Shown piece after piece: positions 53,934 through 62,582 of a DNA stretch of 64,000 nucleotides. Numbering within the stretch: position 1 is the first letter of the stretch; each line of letters starts with the position of its first letter. The DNA is taken from the NCBI RefSeq assembly GCF_014635065.1, contig NZ_BMCG01000001.1, positions 1 to 64,000 of the forward strand, in the 5' to 3' direction. The DNA comes from Oxalicibacterium flavum. Its GTDB lineage: Bacteria; Pseudomonadota; Gammaproteobacteria; Burkholderiales; Burkholderiaceae_D. The notes beneath the pieces were generated by a model. It had not been told where the DNA came from. It did not search any database and saw nothing but the letters and a program-made list of their open reading frames with translations. The translations under genes were made by a program, and so were the position numbers.

Positions 53934-54806
53934 TCAGCGCTGCATGCCCCAGCGCCGGATCGTCACGCGTTCCAGCGTGCGGAACACGACGTTCTCGACC
54001 TGCAGGCCGATCAGGATCACCATCGCCAGCCCGGCAAAGACCTTGTCGGTATAGAGCTCGTTGCGGTTCTGGAACACGTACCAGCCCAGCCCGCCCTTGC
54101 CGGAGGAGGCGCCGAACACCAGCTCGGCTGCGATCAGCGTACGCCATGCAAATGCCCAACCGATCTTGAGGCCGGACAGGATCGCCGGCAGCGCCGCCGG
54201 CACCAGGATCTGCAACACGTAGCGCAAGCCGCGCAGGCCGTAGTTGCGGCCCGACATGCGCAGCGTCTCCGGCACACCCTGGAATCCTGCATAGGTATTC
54301 AGCGCGAGCGGCCACAGCACCGAATGCACGAGCACGAACACCAGGCTGCCGCTGCCGATGCCGAACCACAGCAGTGCAAGCGGCAGCAAGGCGATCGCCG
54401 GCAGCGGATTGAACATTGCGGTCAGCACGTCGAGCAGATCGCGGCCCAGCCGCGTCGAGACTGCCGCCGCCGTCAACAGGAAGGCGCACAGCACGCCACC
54501 GGCATAACCCTGCAGCAGTATTCGCAGCGAGATCACCACCTTCTCGATCAGCTCGCCGCTCGCCAGCCCTTCCACCAGCGCACGCGCGGTCGCGGTAAAG
54601 GTGGGAAACAACAGATCGTTGTCCTGCCAGCGCGCCGCGGCTTCCCACAGCACGGCGAGCAGCAGCAGAATCGCGCCCTTGCGCACCCAGTCCTGCGTCC
54701 ACAGGCGCGCCAACAGCGGCAGTCGCCGTTCTATCGGCATTGCCGTGAACGGTTCGAGGCGCTGTTCGTATTCGGGCCGCAGCGGCGGTTGCAATGGCGC
54801 GTTCAT
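53934..54806 (-). CDS. taurine/sulfonate-type ABC transporter permease
   Basis: A 290-residue inner-membrane permease of the SsuC/TauC/NitT family with about six helices. The EAA-type loop that docks to the ATPase reads MSGRNYGLRGLRYVLQILVPAALPAILSGLKIGWAFAWRTLIAAELVFG. It starts at ATG 54806, overlapping the ATPase gene by four bases. A longer frame was rejected because it runs back through the ATPase gene. It is the last gene of the operon tauD-like, binding protein, ATPase, permease. Confidence 0.92.
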   Translation of the reverse strand: MNAPLQPPLRPEYEQRLEPFTAMPIERRLPLLARLWTQDWVRKGAILLLLAVLWEAAARWQDNDLLFPTFTATARALVEGLASGELIEKVVISLRILLQGYAGGVLCAFLLTAAAVSTRLGRDLLDVLTAMFNPLPAIALLPLALLWFGIGSGSLVFVLVHSVLWPLALNTYAGFQGVPETLRMSGRNYGLRGLRYVLQILVPAALPAILSGLKIGWAFAWRTLIAAELVFGASSGKGGLGWYVFQNRNELYTDKVFAGLAMVILIGLQVENVVFRTLERVTIRRWGMQR

Positions 54807-55723
54807 GCCGCCTCCGCCTGCTGCGCTTCTTCCTCGAACAGCATGCGATGGATGCGCTGCACGTCGGCCTGGAAGGCCGCGCTGCCGATGCTGGCGGCAT
54901 CTGCGCTGCTGTTGATCTCGGCACGCATGCGCCCCGGATGCGGCGACAGCATGGCGATCCGGTTGCCGACCAGCAGCGCTTCCTCGATCGAATGCGTGAC
55001 GAACAGCAGCGTGAAGCGCACCTCGTCCCACAGCTGCAGCAGTTCCTCCTGCATCTTGCGGCGCGTCAGCGCATCGAGCGCAGCAAACGGTTCGTCCATC
55101 AGCAGCACGCGCGGCTGCATCGCCAGTGCCCTGGCGATCGCGACGCGCTGCTTCATGCCGCCGGAAAGCTGATGCGGATGAACGTCGGCAAATTTCGCCA
55201 GGCCGACCTTGTCCAGATAATGCAGCGCGCGTTCGCTCGCCTCCCTGCGGCCCAGCGTGCGCGAGGCCAGCAAGGGAAACATGACGTTCTCGCGCACCGT
55301 CTTCCACGGTGGCAGCTGGTCGAATTCCTGGAACACGACGATGCGATCCGGTCCCGGTGCCGTGACGACACGGCCGTCCAGCCTGATCTGTCCTTCCGCC
55401 GGCTCGATGAAGCCACCGACCGCCTTCAGCAGTGTCGATTTGCCGCATCCCGACGGTCCCAGCAGAACGAAACGGTCCGCCTCGTGGACATCGAAGCTGA
55501 CGCGATGCGTGGCACGCACCACGCGCTGATGGGTACGGTATTCGAGGCTGACATTGTCGACCTGAAGCAGCGGCACCGAAGAAACAGCGGGCAACGCGTC
55601 ATGCCGCTCCCGCGGGCCACTGCGGTCCTGTGCCAGCCCGTTGCGCAACACCGCGCCGGATGCCGCCATCAGACGCGACGATGCAAAGATCGATGCCGCC
55701 ATCTCAGCTGCCCGGCTGCGCAT
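54803..55723 (-). CDS. taurine/sulfonate-type ABC transporter ATPase
   Basis: A 306-residue ABC ATPase. Walker A is LLGPSGCGKSTLLKAVGGF, the Q-loop FQEFDQLPPWKT, the signature HQLSGGMKQRVAIARALA and Walker B VLLMDEPFAALDALT, with the H-loop THSIEEALLV. GAGGAAG precedes the ATG at 55723, which supports that start although it adds about 50 N-terminal residues compared with TauB. It overlaps the binding-protein gene by 20 bases. Confidence 0.93.
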   Translation of the reverse strand: MRSRAAEMAASIFASSRLMAASGAVLRNGLAQDRSGPRERHDALPAVSSVPLLQVDNVSLEYRTHQRVVRATHRVSFDVHEADRFVLLGPSGCGKSTLLKAVGGFIEPAEGQIRLDGRVVTAPGPDRIVVFQEFDQLPPWKTVRENVMFPLLASRTLGRREASERALHYLDKVGLAKFADVHPHQLSGGMKQRVAIARALAMQPRVLLMDEPFAALDALTRRKMQEELLQLWDEVRFTLLFVTHSIEEALLVGNRIAMLSPHPGRMRAEINSSADAASIGSAAFQADVQRIHRMLFEEEAQQAEAA

Positions 55724-56708
55724 AGGCTTCCTCGAAGAAGTAATCCTTCCACGATGCCGCCTTGTTCTTCAGCACGCCCAGCTTGTGCAGTTCGTCCGCA
55801 TAGACGAAGGTGCGATGTGGCGAGACGGTGAAATCGTTTTCCGGGTCCTCGACGATCTTGCGCACGAGTTCGGGCGACAGCTTGGATTTCTGCACGCGGA
55901 TGAAGGTCTCGGCCGCCTTGTCCTTGTTGGCCTTGATGAACTGCGCGGCTTCCACCAGTGCCGCATAGAAGGCCTTGTAGGTCTTCGGGTTCTCGTCGTG
56001 GAATTTCTGCGTGGTGTAGAGGACGTTGAAGGTCGCCGGGCCGCCGAGGATGTCGTAGGAGCTGATCACCTTGTGCACGTCCTTGTTGCCGGCCAGTGCC
56101 TGGTAGTAGAACGGCGCGCTCGAAAAATGCGCGTTGATCTCCGAGCCGCCCGCGATCAGCGCAGTCGTCGCATCCGGATGCGGCAGGCTGACCGAGATCT
56201 TGTCGAAGCGCTTGAAGTCGTCCTTGCCGAACACGCGCGCGGTTTCGATCTGCAGCGTGCGCGACTGGAAGCCGACGCCGGCCGCCGGTACCGCGATGCG
56301 GTCCTTGTCGCTGAAATCCTTCAGCGTCTTGACGGCCGGATTGTTCGACAGCAGGTAGTTGGGCAGCGAACCGAGCGCCGCCACCGCCTTCACATTCTGC
56401 CTGCCGCGCGTGCGGTCCCACATGGTCAGCATCGGCGGCACGCCGGCCGACACCACGTCGAGCGCGCCGGCCAGCAGCGCCTCGTTCATCGCGGTAGCGC
56501 CCGAAATACTGGCCCAGTCAACCTTGATGTCCAGGCCCTGCTGCCTGCCGTGCTTCTCGATCAGTTCCTGATCGCGCACCACGTCGAGGATGAGATAGCC
56601 GATGCCGAACTGCTGGGCGATGCTGATGCGGCCTTCCGCCTGAGCCAGGCCGGTGAAAAGAAGCGAACCGACGGCAAGACCGGCAGCGAACAGTTTATGG
56701 ATACGCAT
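55704..56708 (-). CDS. taurine/sulfonate-type ABC transporter binding protein
   Basis: A 334-residue periplasmic binding protein of the NitT/TauA/SsuA family. The signal peptide ends GLAQAEGR. The body has ISIAQQFGIGYLILDVVRDQELI, the ALLAGALDVVSAGVPPML region and the hinge ALGSLPNYLLSNNPAVKTLKDFSDKDRIAVPAAG. The ligand is probably a sulfonate or another organosulfur acid, given the neighbouring TauD-like oxygenase. The start at 56708 is set by the signal sequence; a longer frame adds no conserved part. Confidence 0.9.
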   Translation of the reverse strand: MRIHKLFAAGLAVGSLLFTGLAQAEGRISIAQQFGIGYLILDVVRDQELIEKHGRQQGLDIKVDWASISGATAMNEALLAGALDVVSAGVPPMLTMWDRTRGRQNVKAVAALGSLPNYLLSNNPAVKTLKDFSDKDRIAVPAAGVGFQSRTLQIETARVFGKDDFKRFDKISVSLPHPDATTALIAGGSEINAHFSSAPFYYQALAGNKDVHKVISSYDILGGPATFNVLYTTQKFHDENPKTYKAFYAALVEAAQFIKANKDKAAETFIRVQKSKLSPELVRKIVEDPENDFTVSPHRTFVYADELHKLGVLKNKAASWKDYFFEEAYAQPGS

Positions 56709-56761
56709 GATGTAAGGAGTCTCCTGATGTATTGCTGGAAAAATGAAATGAGGTTGGCGTC

Positions 56762-57679
56762 TCAGAACGGCAGGTCGCCCTCGATCGTGGTGCGATAGAG
56801 CTTGCGGCGCAGGTGATCGGGGCAGCCGGCCGCCAGGTGCATCAGCGAGCGGTTGTCCCAGAAGATCATGTCGTGCGGCTGCCAGCGATGGCGATAGACG
56901 TGTTCCGGCCGCACGCTGTGCGCGAACAGCTGCGCCAGCAGGTCGCGACTTTCGTCCTCGGGCAGGCCGTCGATACGCGTGGTGAAATGCTCGCTGACGA
57001 ACAGCGCCTTGCGGCCGGTTTCCGGATGGGTGCGCACCACCGGCTGCAATACCGGTTTGACATGCGCGATCTGCTCGGCGCTCAGATTGGGACGCCACGG
57101 ATTGCGGCGCTGCAGCTCGGCATACTGCGCGAGATAGCTGTGCTCGGCCTTCAGGTGCGCGACCGTCTTCTGCAGCTCCGGAGCAAGCGTCTCCCACGCC
57201 AGGTGCATGTTGGCGAAAAGCGTATCGCCGCCTTCTTCCGGCAGTTCCTGTGCGTGCAGCATGGAACCGAGGCTGGGCTTGTCAACGTAAGACAGATCGG
57301 AATGCCAGAAATGGCCGGCATCGCCGAGACCGATCGGCTTCCCGTCTTCGCGGATGTTGGAGATGATCAGGATTTCCGGATGGCCCGGCAGCTGGAACTG
57401 GTTCAGCACATGGATCTGCAAGGGACCGAAACGCCGGCTGAAGGCGATCTGCTGTTCCGGCGTGATGCGCTGGTCGCGGAACACCAGCAGATGGTGATCG
57501 AGATGGGCACGATGGATGCGTGCAAACTCGTCATCGGCCACCTCGCGCGACAGGTCGAGACCCGTGATCTCGGCGCCGAGCGGGGCGTCGAAGGCGCGAA
57601 TCCCGATGACTGGCGCATGGCCGTTTGCAGGGCTCGAGCGCGTCGAGGAACGCGTGAATGAAGGCGATATTGCAGACAT
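56762..57679 (-). CDS. TauD/TfdA-family 2-oxoglutarate dioxygenase
   Basis: Fe(II)/2-oxoglutarate dioxygenase of 305 residues. The iron triad is His116 and Asp118 in HFWHSDLSY and His271 in RSLMHLA. The oxoglutarate Arg lies in RRKLYRTTIEGD (Arg286, with Arg282), at the same spacing as in TauD. The family oxidises taurine, other sulfonates, or aryloxy acids with release of sulfite or the corresponding product. It is the first gene of the ABC operon (53 bases upstream of the binding-protein gene). Substrate identity is not shown. Confidence 0.92.
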   Translation of the reverse strand: MSAISPSFTRSSTRSSPANGHAPVIGIRAFDAPLGAEITGLDLSREVADDEFARIHRAHLDHHLLVFRDQRITPEQQIAFSRRFGPLQIHVLNQFQLPGHPEILIISNIREDGKPIGLGDAGHFWHSDLSYVDKPSLGSMLHAQELPEEGGDTLFANMHLAWETLAPELQKTVAHLKAEHSYLAQYAELQRRNPWRPNLSAEQIAHVKPVLQPVVRTHPETGRKALFVSEHFTTRIDGLPEDESRDLLAQLFAHSVRPEHVYRHRWQPHDMIFWDNRSLMHLAAGCPDHLRRKLYRTTIEGDLPF

Positions 57680-57945
57680 GGATGCAATCCGAAGGAAAGA
57701 AAGGCATCCAGTCTATAGGCGGCAAAAGCCGCTGCGAACGAAGAAAAACGCGTATTGATATGAGGAATTCCATATAGGCGCCACAGCGCCGCGGCATGCG
57801 GTGCCAAACGTCTTTTCGCACATTTCCCGCGATGAATTTTCGCGCCGGATCGTTGTCAGACCCTGACATCGCCGGCGCAAGATGGCGGCAATGTCCGACA
57901 TCGCCCTACGGGCGAACAATCTTTCCAATATGCACAGGGGGCCCC

Positions 57946-58272
57946 ATGTCTTCCAAATCGATAGCAGCGAAATACACTCCCAGCACGGCGACCTTGCGTG
58001 CCGATCTGCAGAATCTGAAGACCGATCTCGATTCTCTCGTCACCCATGCGGTCGATCTGACCGATGCCGAACTCAGCGACGCCTACGAGAAGCTGGCAGG
58101 CAAGCTGCACAATGCCAAGGACTCCGCGCGCGCACTGGCTGACAAGGCCAGCACGCAGCTTCACCACGGCGTCGAAGTCACGACCGAATATGTCAAGGAA
58201 AGGCCGCGCCAGTCGCTTGCCCTGGCAGTAGGCATCGGTGCGCTGATCGGCATTCTGCTGGCCCGCCGTTAA
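57946..58272 (+). CDS. DUF883 (ElaB/YqjD-type) membrane-anchored protein
   Basis: A 108-residue protein of the DUF883 family. A Lys/Ala/Asp-rich coiled-coil region (LKTDLDSLVTHAVDLTDAELSDAYEKLAGKLHNAKDSARALADKA) is followed by VKERPRQSLALAVGIGALIGILLARR, a single C-terminal membrane helix. ElaB and YqjD in E. coli are tail-anchored, stationary-phase induced and bind ribosomes; that role is not shown here. It is divergent from the TauD-like operon. Confidence 0.88.
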   Translation: MSSKSIAAKYTPSTATLRADLQNLKTDLDSLVTHAVDLTDAELSDAYEKLAGKLHNAKDSARALADKASTQLHHGVEVTTEYVKERPRQSLALAVGIGALIGILLARR

Positions 58273-58437
58273 GTGCGGTGGCGCACACAGCGCGTTGCCT
58301 CGCGTGAACTTTCAGACAGGCATGTGTCCTAATGGACAGGTTGCCTGAATAATTAAAAAGGCAACAGGAACGTTCCTCCCTCGGGAGGAAAACAAGGAGG
58401 CGTTCGCACGCTCCATCAACTGAAAGGAAAATCAATC

Positions 58438-58581
58438 ATGAAAAAAATCATTTCCCTCTTGTGCGTTGTTGCAATGACCGCCGGCCTGAGCGCCTGCAAC
58501 ACTTTCAAGGGCTTCGGCAAGGACGTGGAACGCGGTGGCGAAAAAGTGCAGGATGCAGCCACGGATGCGCAACGCAAGTAA
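58438..58581 (+). CDS. entericidin-family lipoprotein
   Basis: A 47-residue lipoprotein. The signal peptide MKKIISLLCVVAMTAGLSAC ends in a lipobox with Cys20, and the mature part NTFKGFGKDVERGGEKVQDA matches the entericidin A/B family. Family members are small envelope lipoproteins induced by stress; in E. coli they form an antidote/toxin pair. Only one such gene is seen here. AAAGGA precedes the ATG, and a strong terminator follows. Confidence 0.9.
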   Translation: MKKIISLLCVVAMTAGLSACNTFKGFGKDVERGGEKVQDAATDAQRK

Positions 58582-58597
58582 TATCGGCACAAGCAAG

Positions 58598-58630
58598 AAG
58601 CGGGACTTTCGAGTCCCGCTTTTTTTTTGC
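58598..58630 (+). terminator. terminator after the entericidin gene
   Basis: AAGCGGGACT pairs with AGTCCCGCTT around TTCG and is followed by a long T-run; this is a strong Rho-independent terminator. Confidence 0.93.
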
Positions 58631-58662
58631 GCTCATGATCCATGGCCTCGCCAATGGGGCCG

Positions 58663-59175
58663 CTACGTTCTTGCATCCTTCCGCTTCAATACGCTGAAGC
58701 CGCCATCCGACTCCATCCGTACGGACTCGACCTGGTCGAGCGAATCAACGCCCTCCCGCCGCAAATGCTCCCAAAGCTCGTCTTCAGTGATGAATTCGCG
58801 CCGCATGTTGCGCCGCATCAGCTTGCCCTTGCTGACCAGACAAAGCGATGGCGGCGTGGAAAATCTGCGGAAGGCCGGCCAGAAATAGCTGAGCCTGTCA
58901 AAGAACATGTTCCATGCGACCAGCACGCCGACCAGCAGCGCGCCATCGGTAACGGACTTGTAGTCGCCGGACATCGCATTCTGCGCAGCATCGGCAATGA
59001 TCACCAGGATCAGGATGTCGGCGATGCCGATCCCGCCCACATCGCGTGGAATGAGAAAACGGAAGATCAGGAACAGCAGCCAGTACATGACCGTGCCTCG
59101 AATCAGGATTTCGGCGAAAGGCACGGTCATTCCGAACATGCCATTCCAGTCGAGATCGCTCCATCCCGTCATCAT
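58663..59175 (-). CDS. DUF421 (YetF-type) membrane protein
   Basis: A 170-residue membrane protein of the DUF421/YetF family. Two or three helices (EILIRGTVMYWLLFLIFRFLIP, IADILILVIIADAAQNAMSG, and DGALLVGVLVAWNMFFDRLSY) precede a soluble C-terminal domain (PSLCLVSKGKLMRRNMRREFITEDELWEHLRREG). The start at 59175 follows GAG at proper spacing; 59181 or longer forms up to 59235 are possible. Family function is unknown. It is convergent with the entericidin gene. Confidence 0.85.
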   Translation of the reverse strand: MMTGWSDLDWNGMFGMTVPFAEILIRGTVMYWLLFLIFRFLIPRDVGGIGIADILILVIIADAAQNAMSGDYKSVTDGALLVGVLVAWNMFFDRLSYFWPAFRRFSTPPSLCLVSKGKLMRRNMRREFITEDELWEHLRREGVDSLDQVESVRMESDGGFSVLKRKDART

Positions 59176-59272
59176 GATCATCTCGTCGCAAGAACCGTCA
59201 GCGCATGACAAACACCCGCCCGACGTGCCGATCACGCCAGAGCGGGTACTCGACCGTCATACGAACCGACGG

Positions 59273-59743
59273 TTACTTCTTGATGGTCAGGTTGTTCAGG
59301 ACGGATTTCACGCCCTCAACCTCACCAGCCAGCTTGGCGGCACGGTCGACCTGAGCCTGATTCTGCACTTCGCCGTTCAGCGAAACGACACCTTCCGAGG
59401 TATCGACATTGACTTGCAATCCCTTGATGTCGGAATCTGCCAGCAGTGCGGTCTTGACCTTGGTGGTGATGACGGTGTCGTCAACCATTGCGCCAGCCGA
59501 ACGATGCTCTTCCGAAGGCGTTGCAGCGTTATCCGAAGGCGCAACCGGTGCTTCGGTCGCACCCGGCACCGGCGTGGTGGCCGGTTCGGACGGCGTCTGC
59601 GGCGCAGGCGTCACACCGGTGGTGGACGATTCGCTCGCCGGAGCGGCGGGTTCCTGGGCGCGGCGTTCGCACCCCGCGGCAAACAGAACGGCCAGCAATG
59701 CGGCACCGATGGCGACCTTGGAGGTATGTGGCAATGTCTTCAT
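59273..59743 (-). CDS. BON-domain lipoprotein
   Basis: A 156-residue lipoprotein related to OsmY. The signal peptide ends at a lipobox (AAGCERR, Cys25), then comes a Pro/Ala/Thr linker and one BON domain (DDTVITTKVKTALLADSDIKGLQVNVDTSEGVVSLNGEVQNQAQVDRAAKLAGEVEGVKSVLNNL). OsmY-type proteins are periplasmic stress proteins; a membrane-associated or chaperone role is inferred. It lies 97 bases before the DUF421 gene on the same strand. Confidence 0.92.
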   Translation of the reverse strand: MKTLPHTSKVAIGAALLAVLFAAGCERRAQEPAAPASESSTTGVTPAPQTPSEPATTPVPGATEAPVAPSDNAATPSEEHRSAGAMVDDTVITTKVKTALLADSDIKGLQVNVDTSEGVVSLNGEVQNQAQVDRAAKLAGEVEGVKSVLNNLTIKK

Positions 59744-59952
59744 CTATTTTTCCTTTCAATGTACGGGCGCATCTTTTCCGATGGAAACATGTGCACCCTT
59801 GTGATTCGTGAAGAATCTCCCCTTGGCCAGGCGCACGATGCGCCAAACCGGACAGGTTATCTTCTTGACCACATTACCTTGACAAGGTTCTCCGGGAAAA
59901 TATTGATCGGCACCACTATGTGCGGTGCCCAACTTTGAAAACATTGCTTAAC

Positions 59953-59969
59953 GGCAGCGTTGCGCTGCC
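59953..59969 (-). terminator. hairpin after dusA
   Basis: GGCAGCG pairs with CGCTGCC around a 3-base loop, 13 bases past the dusA stop on the minus strand. No clear T-run follows, so it is only a weak terminator candidate. Confidence 0.35.
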
Positions 59970-59981
59970 TTGTGCAGGAGT

Positions 59982-61022
59982 TTATGCAGCCTGCGGCTGC
60001 ATGCGCGCCAGCGCGTCCAGCAGCAGCGCAGGATTGCCTTCCGCCAACCTGCTCGAATCCGACAGTGTCTGGCGGAACGCGCGCGCGCCCGGCAGGCCGG
60101 TCACCAGCCCGAGCATGTGCCGCGTCATGCTGTTCAACCGCAGGCCGCCGCCCTTGCCACCGCTGTGCAGGCGCAGTTGCTCCTGCATGTAGGGGATCAT
60201 CGCCTGCAGCACTTCGGCGCGCGTCATGGCCGGCGTATCGTCGCCGTAATAGCGCGCGTCGAAGGCGGCCATCAGGTAGGGATTGTGATAGGCCTCGCGC
60301 CCGAGCATGACGCCATCGACGTGCTGCAGATGGCCGTCGATTTCTTCCAGCGTCCTGACGCCGCCGTTGAGGATGATTTCCATGTCCGGGAAATCCTGCT
60401 TGAGGCGATAGACGACTTCATAGCGCAGCGGTGGAATCTCGCGGTTCTCCTTCGGACTCAAGCCCTTGAGGATGGCATTGCGCGCATGTACGATGAAGGT
60501 CGTGCAGCCGGCATCGGCTACGGTACCGACGAAGTCGCGCACGAAGTCGTAGGAAGTCACGTCGTCGATGCCGATGCGGTGCTTTACCGTCACATCGATC
60601 TGCACCGCATCGCGCATGGCCTTGACGCAATCGGCCACCAGTTGCGCCTCGCCCATCAGGCAGGCGCCGAACGCGCCCTTCTGCACACGCTCGGATGGGC
60701 AGCCGCAGTTGAGGTTGATCTCGTCGTAGCCCCACTGCTCGCCAAGCCTGGCGCTGTGCGCGAGGTCGGCCGGTTCGCTGCCGCCGAGCTGCAGCGCGAC
60801 CGGATGCTCGGCCTCGTTGAAATCGAGATGGCGCGGCACGTCGCCATGCAGCAGCGCGCCGGTCGTTACCATCTCGGTATAGAACCAGGTGTGACGCGTG
60901 ATCTGCCGGTGGAACATGCGGCAGTGACGGTCGGTCCAGTCCATCATGGGCGCAACGCTGATGCGCCTGCCGTTGACGGGCAGCGCCGCGTTCGCCGTAT
61001 TTTTCGTGGTCGTGATCGTCAT
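59982..61022 (-). CDS. dusA: tRNA-dihydrouridine synthase A
   Basis: FMN enzyme that reduces uridine 20 (and 20a) of tRNA to dihydrouridine. The 346-residue protein shows ISVAPMMDWTDRHCRMFHR, LQLGGSEPADLA, the active-site NLNCGCPSERVQKGAFGACLM with the catalytic Cys, VKHRIGIDD, and ILNGGVRTLEE (phosphate-binding). The VQKGAFGACLM form is typical of DusA rather than DusB or DusC. It is divergent from the aminotransferase gene. Confidence 0.96.
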   Translation of the reverse strand: MTITTTKNTANAALPVNGRRISVAPMMDWTDRHCRMFHRQITRHTWFYTEMVTTGALLHGDVPRHLDFNEAEHPVALQLGGSEPADLAHSARLGEQWGYDEINLNCGCPSERVQKGAFGACLMGEAQLVADCVKAMRDAVQIDVTVKHRIGIDDVTSYDFVRDFVGTVADAGCTTFIVHARNAILKGLSPKENREIPPLRYEVVYRLKQDFPDMEIILNGGVRTLEEIDGHLQHVDGVMLGREAYHNPYLMAAFDARYYGDDTPAMTRAEVLQAMIPYMQEQLRLHSGGKGGGLRLNSMTRHMLGLVTGLPGARAFRQTLSDSSRLAEGNPALLLDALARMQPQAA

Positions 61023-61174
61023 TCCTGTTTCACCTCGCTACAAGCCGTCATTCTACACGCGGCACCTTGCCTGTCGCCGCTGCCCCGCCCTCTTCTTCGC
61101 CGCCAGCGGACGGCTTCCTCGCCCGCGCCAAAGCGACTACCATGAACGCTTCGCATCGCACAAGGATCGCCTCA

Positions 61175-62497
61175 ATGAGCCAGTCACCCGACACCCGCCA
61201 TCTCTGGATGCCGTTCACCGCCAACCGGCAGTTCAAGGCCGCACCGCGCATGCTGGTCTCAGCCGCGGGCATGTACTACACCAGCGACGACGACCGCCGC
61301 ATCCTCGACGGCACTGCGGGACTGTGGTGCGTCAACGCCGGTCACGGCCATCCGCGCATCGTCGCCGCCATACAGCAGCAGGCCGCCGCGATGGGCTACG
61401 CGCCGCTGTTCCAGATGGGCCATCCCGTCGCGTTCGAAGCCGCCACCGCGCTCGCAGACATGGCGCCGGCCGGGCTCGATCGCGTGTTCTTCTGCGACGA
61501 CGGCTCGTCGGCCGTCGATACCGCGCTCAAGATCGCGCTCGGCTATCACCGCGCGCGCGGCGACGCCGGGCGCATCCGCCTGATCGGCCGCGAGCGCGGC
61601 TATCACGGCGTCGGCTTCGGCGGCATCTCGGTCGGCGGTATCGCCGGCAATCGCCGCCAGTTCGGAACCGGCCTGCCGGCCACCGACCATCTGCGCCATC
61701 CGCTCGACATCGCACGCAACGCGTTTTCGCGCGGCCAGCCCGAACATGGCGCGGAACTGGCAGACGAGCTCGAACAGCGTCTGCTCGCGCTGCACGATCC
61801 ATCGACCGTCGCCGCCGTCATCGTCGAACCCATGCAGGGTTCGGCCGGCGTCATCCTGCCGCCCAGGGGCTACCTGGAGAAGCTGCGCGCCATCTGCGAC
61901 CGGCACGGCATCCTGCTGATCTTCGACGAAGTCATCACCGGCTTCGGCCGTCTCGGTGCCGCGTTCGGCGCAGATCATTTCGGTGTGCAGCCCGACATGA
62001 TCGTCTGCGCCAAGGGCCTGACCAACGGCGCCGTGCCGATGGGCGCGGTGCTACTGCGCGCCGGCATCCACGATGCCTTCATGGATGCCGCGCCTGCCGA
62101 CAGCATCGAGTTCGCGCACGGCTACACCTACTCGGGCCATCCGCTGGCGGCAGCCGCCGCGCTCGCCACGCTGCAGGTCTATCGCGAGGAAAAGCTGTTC
62201 GAACGCGCGCACGACCTGGCGCCTTACTTCGAAACCGCCGCCCACAGCCTGAAAGACCTGCCGCTGGTCAAGGACATCCGCAACCTCGGCCTCGTCTGCG
62301 GCATCGAACTCGAAAGCCGGCCGGGCAAGGTCGGCGCGCGTGCCTACGACGTGTTCCAACGCGCCTTCCACGAGAAAGGCCTGCTGCTGCGCGTCACCGG
62401 CGACATCATCGCGCTGTCGCCGCCGCTTGTCATCGAACGCGCGCAGATCGACGAGTTGTTCAACGGCATCAGCGAGCTGATCAAGGCACTGGACTAG
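61175..62497 (+). CDS. omega-amino acid:pyruvate aminotransferase (class III)
   Basis: A 440-residue class III PLP aminotransferase, very like beta-alanine:pyruvate transaminase. HLWMPFTANRQFKAAPRMLVSAAGMYY opens the protein, PLFQMGHPVAFEAATALADMAP follows, then GGHGVG-type substrate motifs, LIFDEVITGFGRLGAAFGADHFGVQPDMIVCAKGLTNGAVPMGAVLL (PLP Lys in CAKGLTNG), and GYTYSGHPLAAAAALATL. AAGGA precedes the ATG at 61175; ATG 61142 adds 11 residues. Beta-alanine or another omega-amino acid as substrate is known for the family; specificity is not shown. A terminator follows. Confidence 0.93.
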   Translation: MSQSPDTRHLWMPFTANRQFKAAPRMLVSAAGMYYTSDDDRRILDGTAGLWCVNAGHGHPRIVAAIQQQAAAMGYAPLFQMGHPVAFEAATALADMAPAGLDRVFFCDDGSSAVDTALKIALGYHRARGDAGRIRLIGRERGYHGVGFGGISVGGIAGNRRQFGTGLPATDHLRHPLDIARNAFSRGQPEHGAELADELEQRLLALHDPSTVAAVIVEPMQGSAGVILPPRGYLEKLRAICDRHGILLIFDEVITGFGRLGAAFGADHFGVQPDMIVCAKGLTNGAVPMGAVLLRAGIHDAFMDAAPADSIEFAHGYTYSGHPLAAAAALATLQVYREEKLFERAHDLAPYFETAAHSLKDLPLVKDIRNLGLVCGIELESRPGKVGARAYDVFQRAFHEKGLLLRVTGDIIALSPPLVIERAQIDELFNGISELIKALD

Positions 62498-62519
62498 TCC
62501 GCTCGTCGCGGCCTGCAAA

Positions 62520-62551
62520 CAAAAACGCCGCTCGAATCGAGCGGCGTTTTG
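62520..62551. terminator. terminator between the aminotransferase gene and typA
   Basis: AAAACGCCGCTCG pairs with CGAGCGGCGTTTT over a three-base centre. An A-run and a T-run flank it, so it serves both convergent genes. Confidence 0.88.
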
Positions 62552-62582
62552 CATGGCTGGCGACGAATGCATCGCCAACGCC

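Noticed and set aside
54807-55448. Upstream extension of the transporter permease
   Set aside because: The frame runs through the ATPase gene; the permease start at 54806 overlaps the ATPase stop by the usual four bases.
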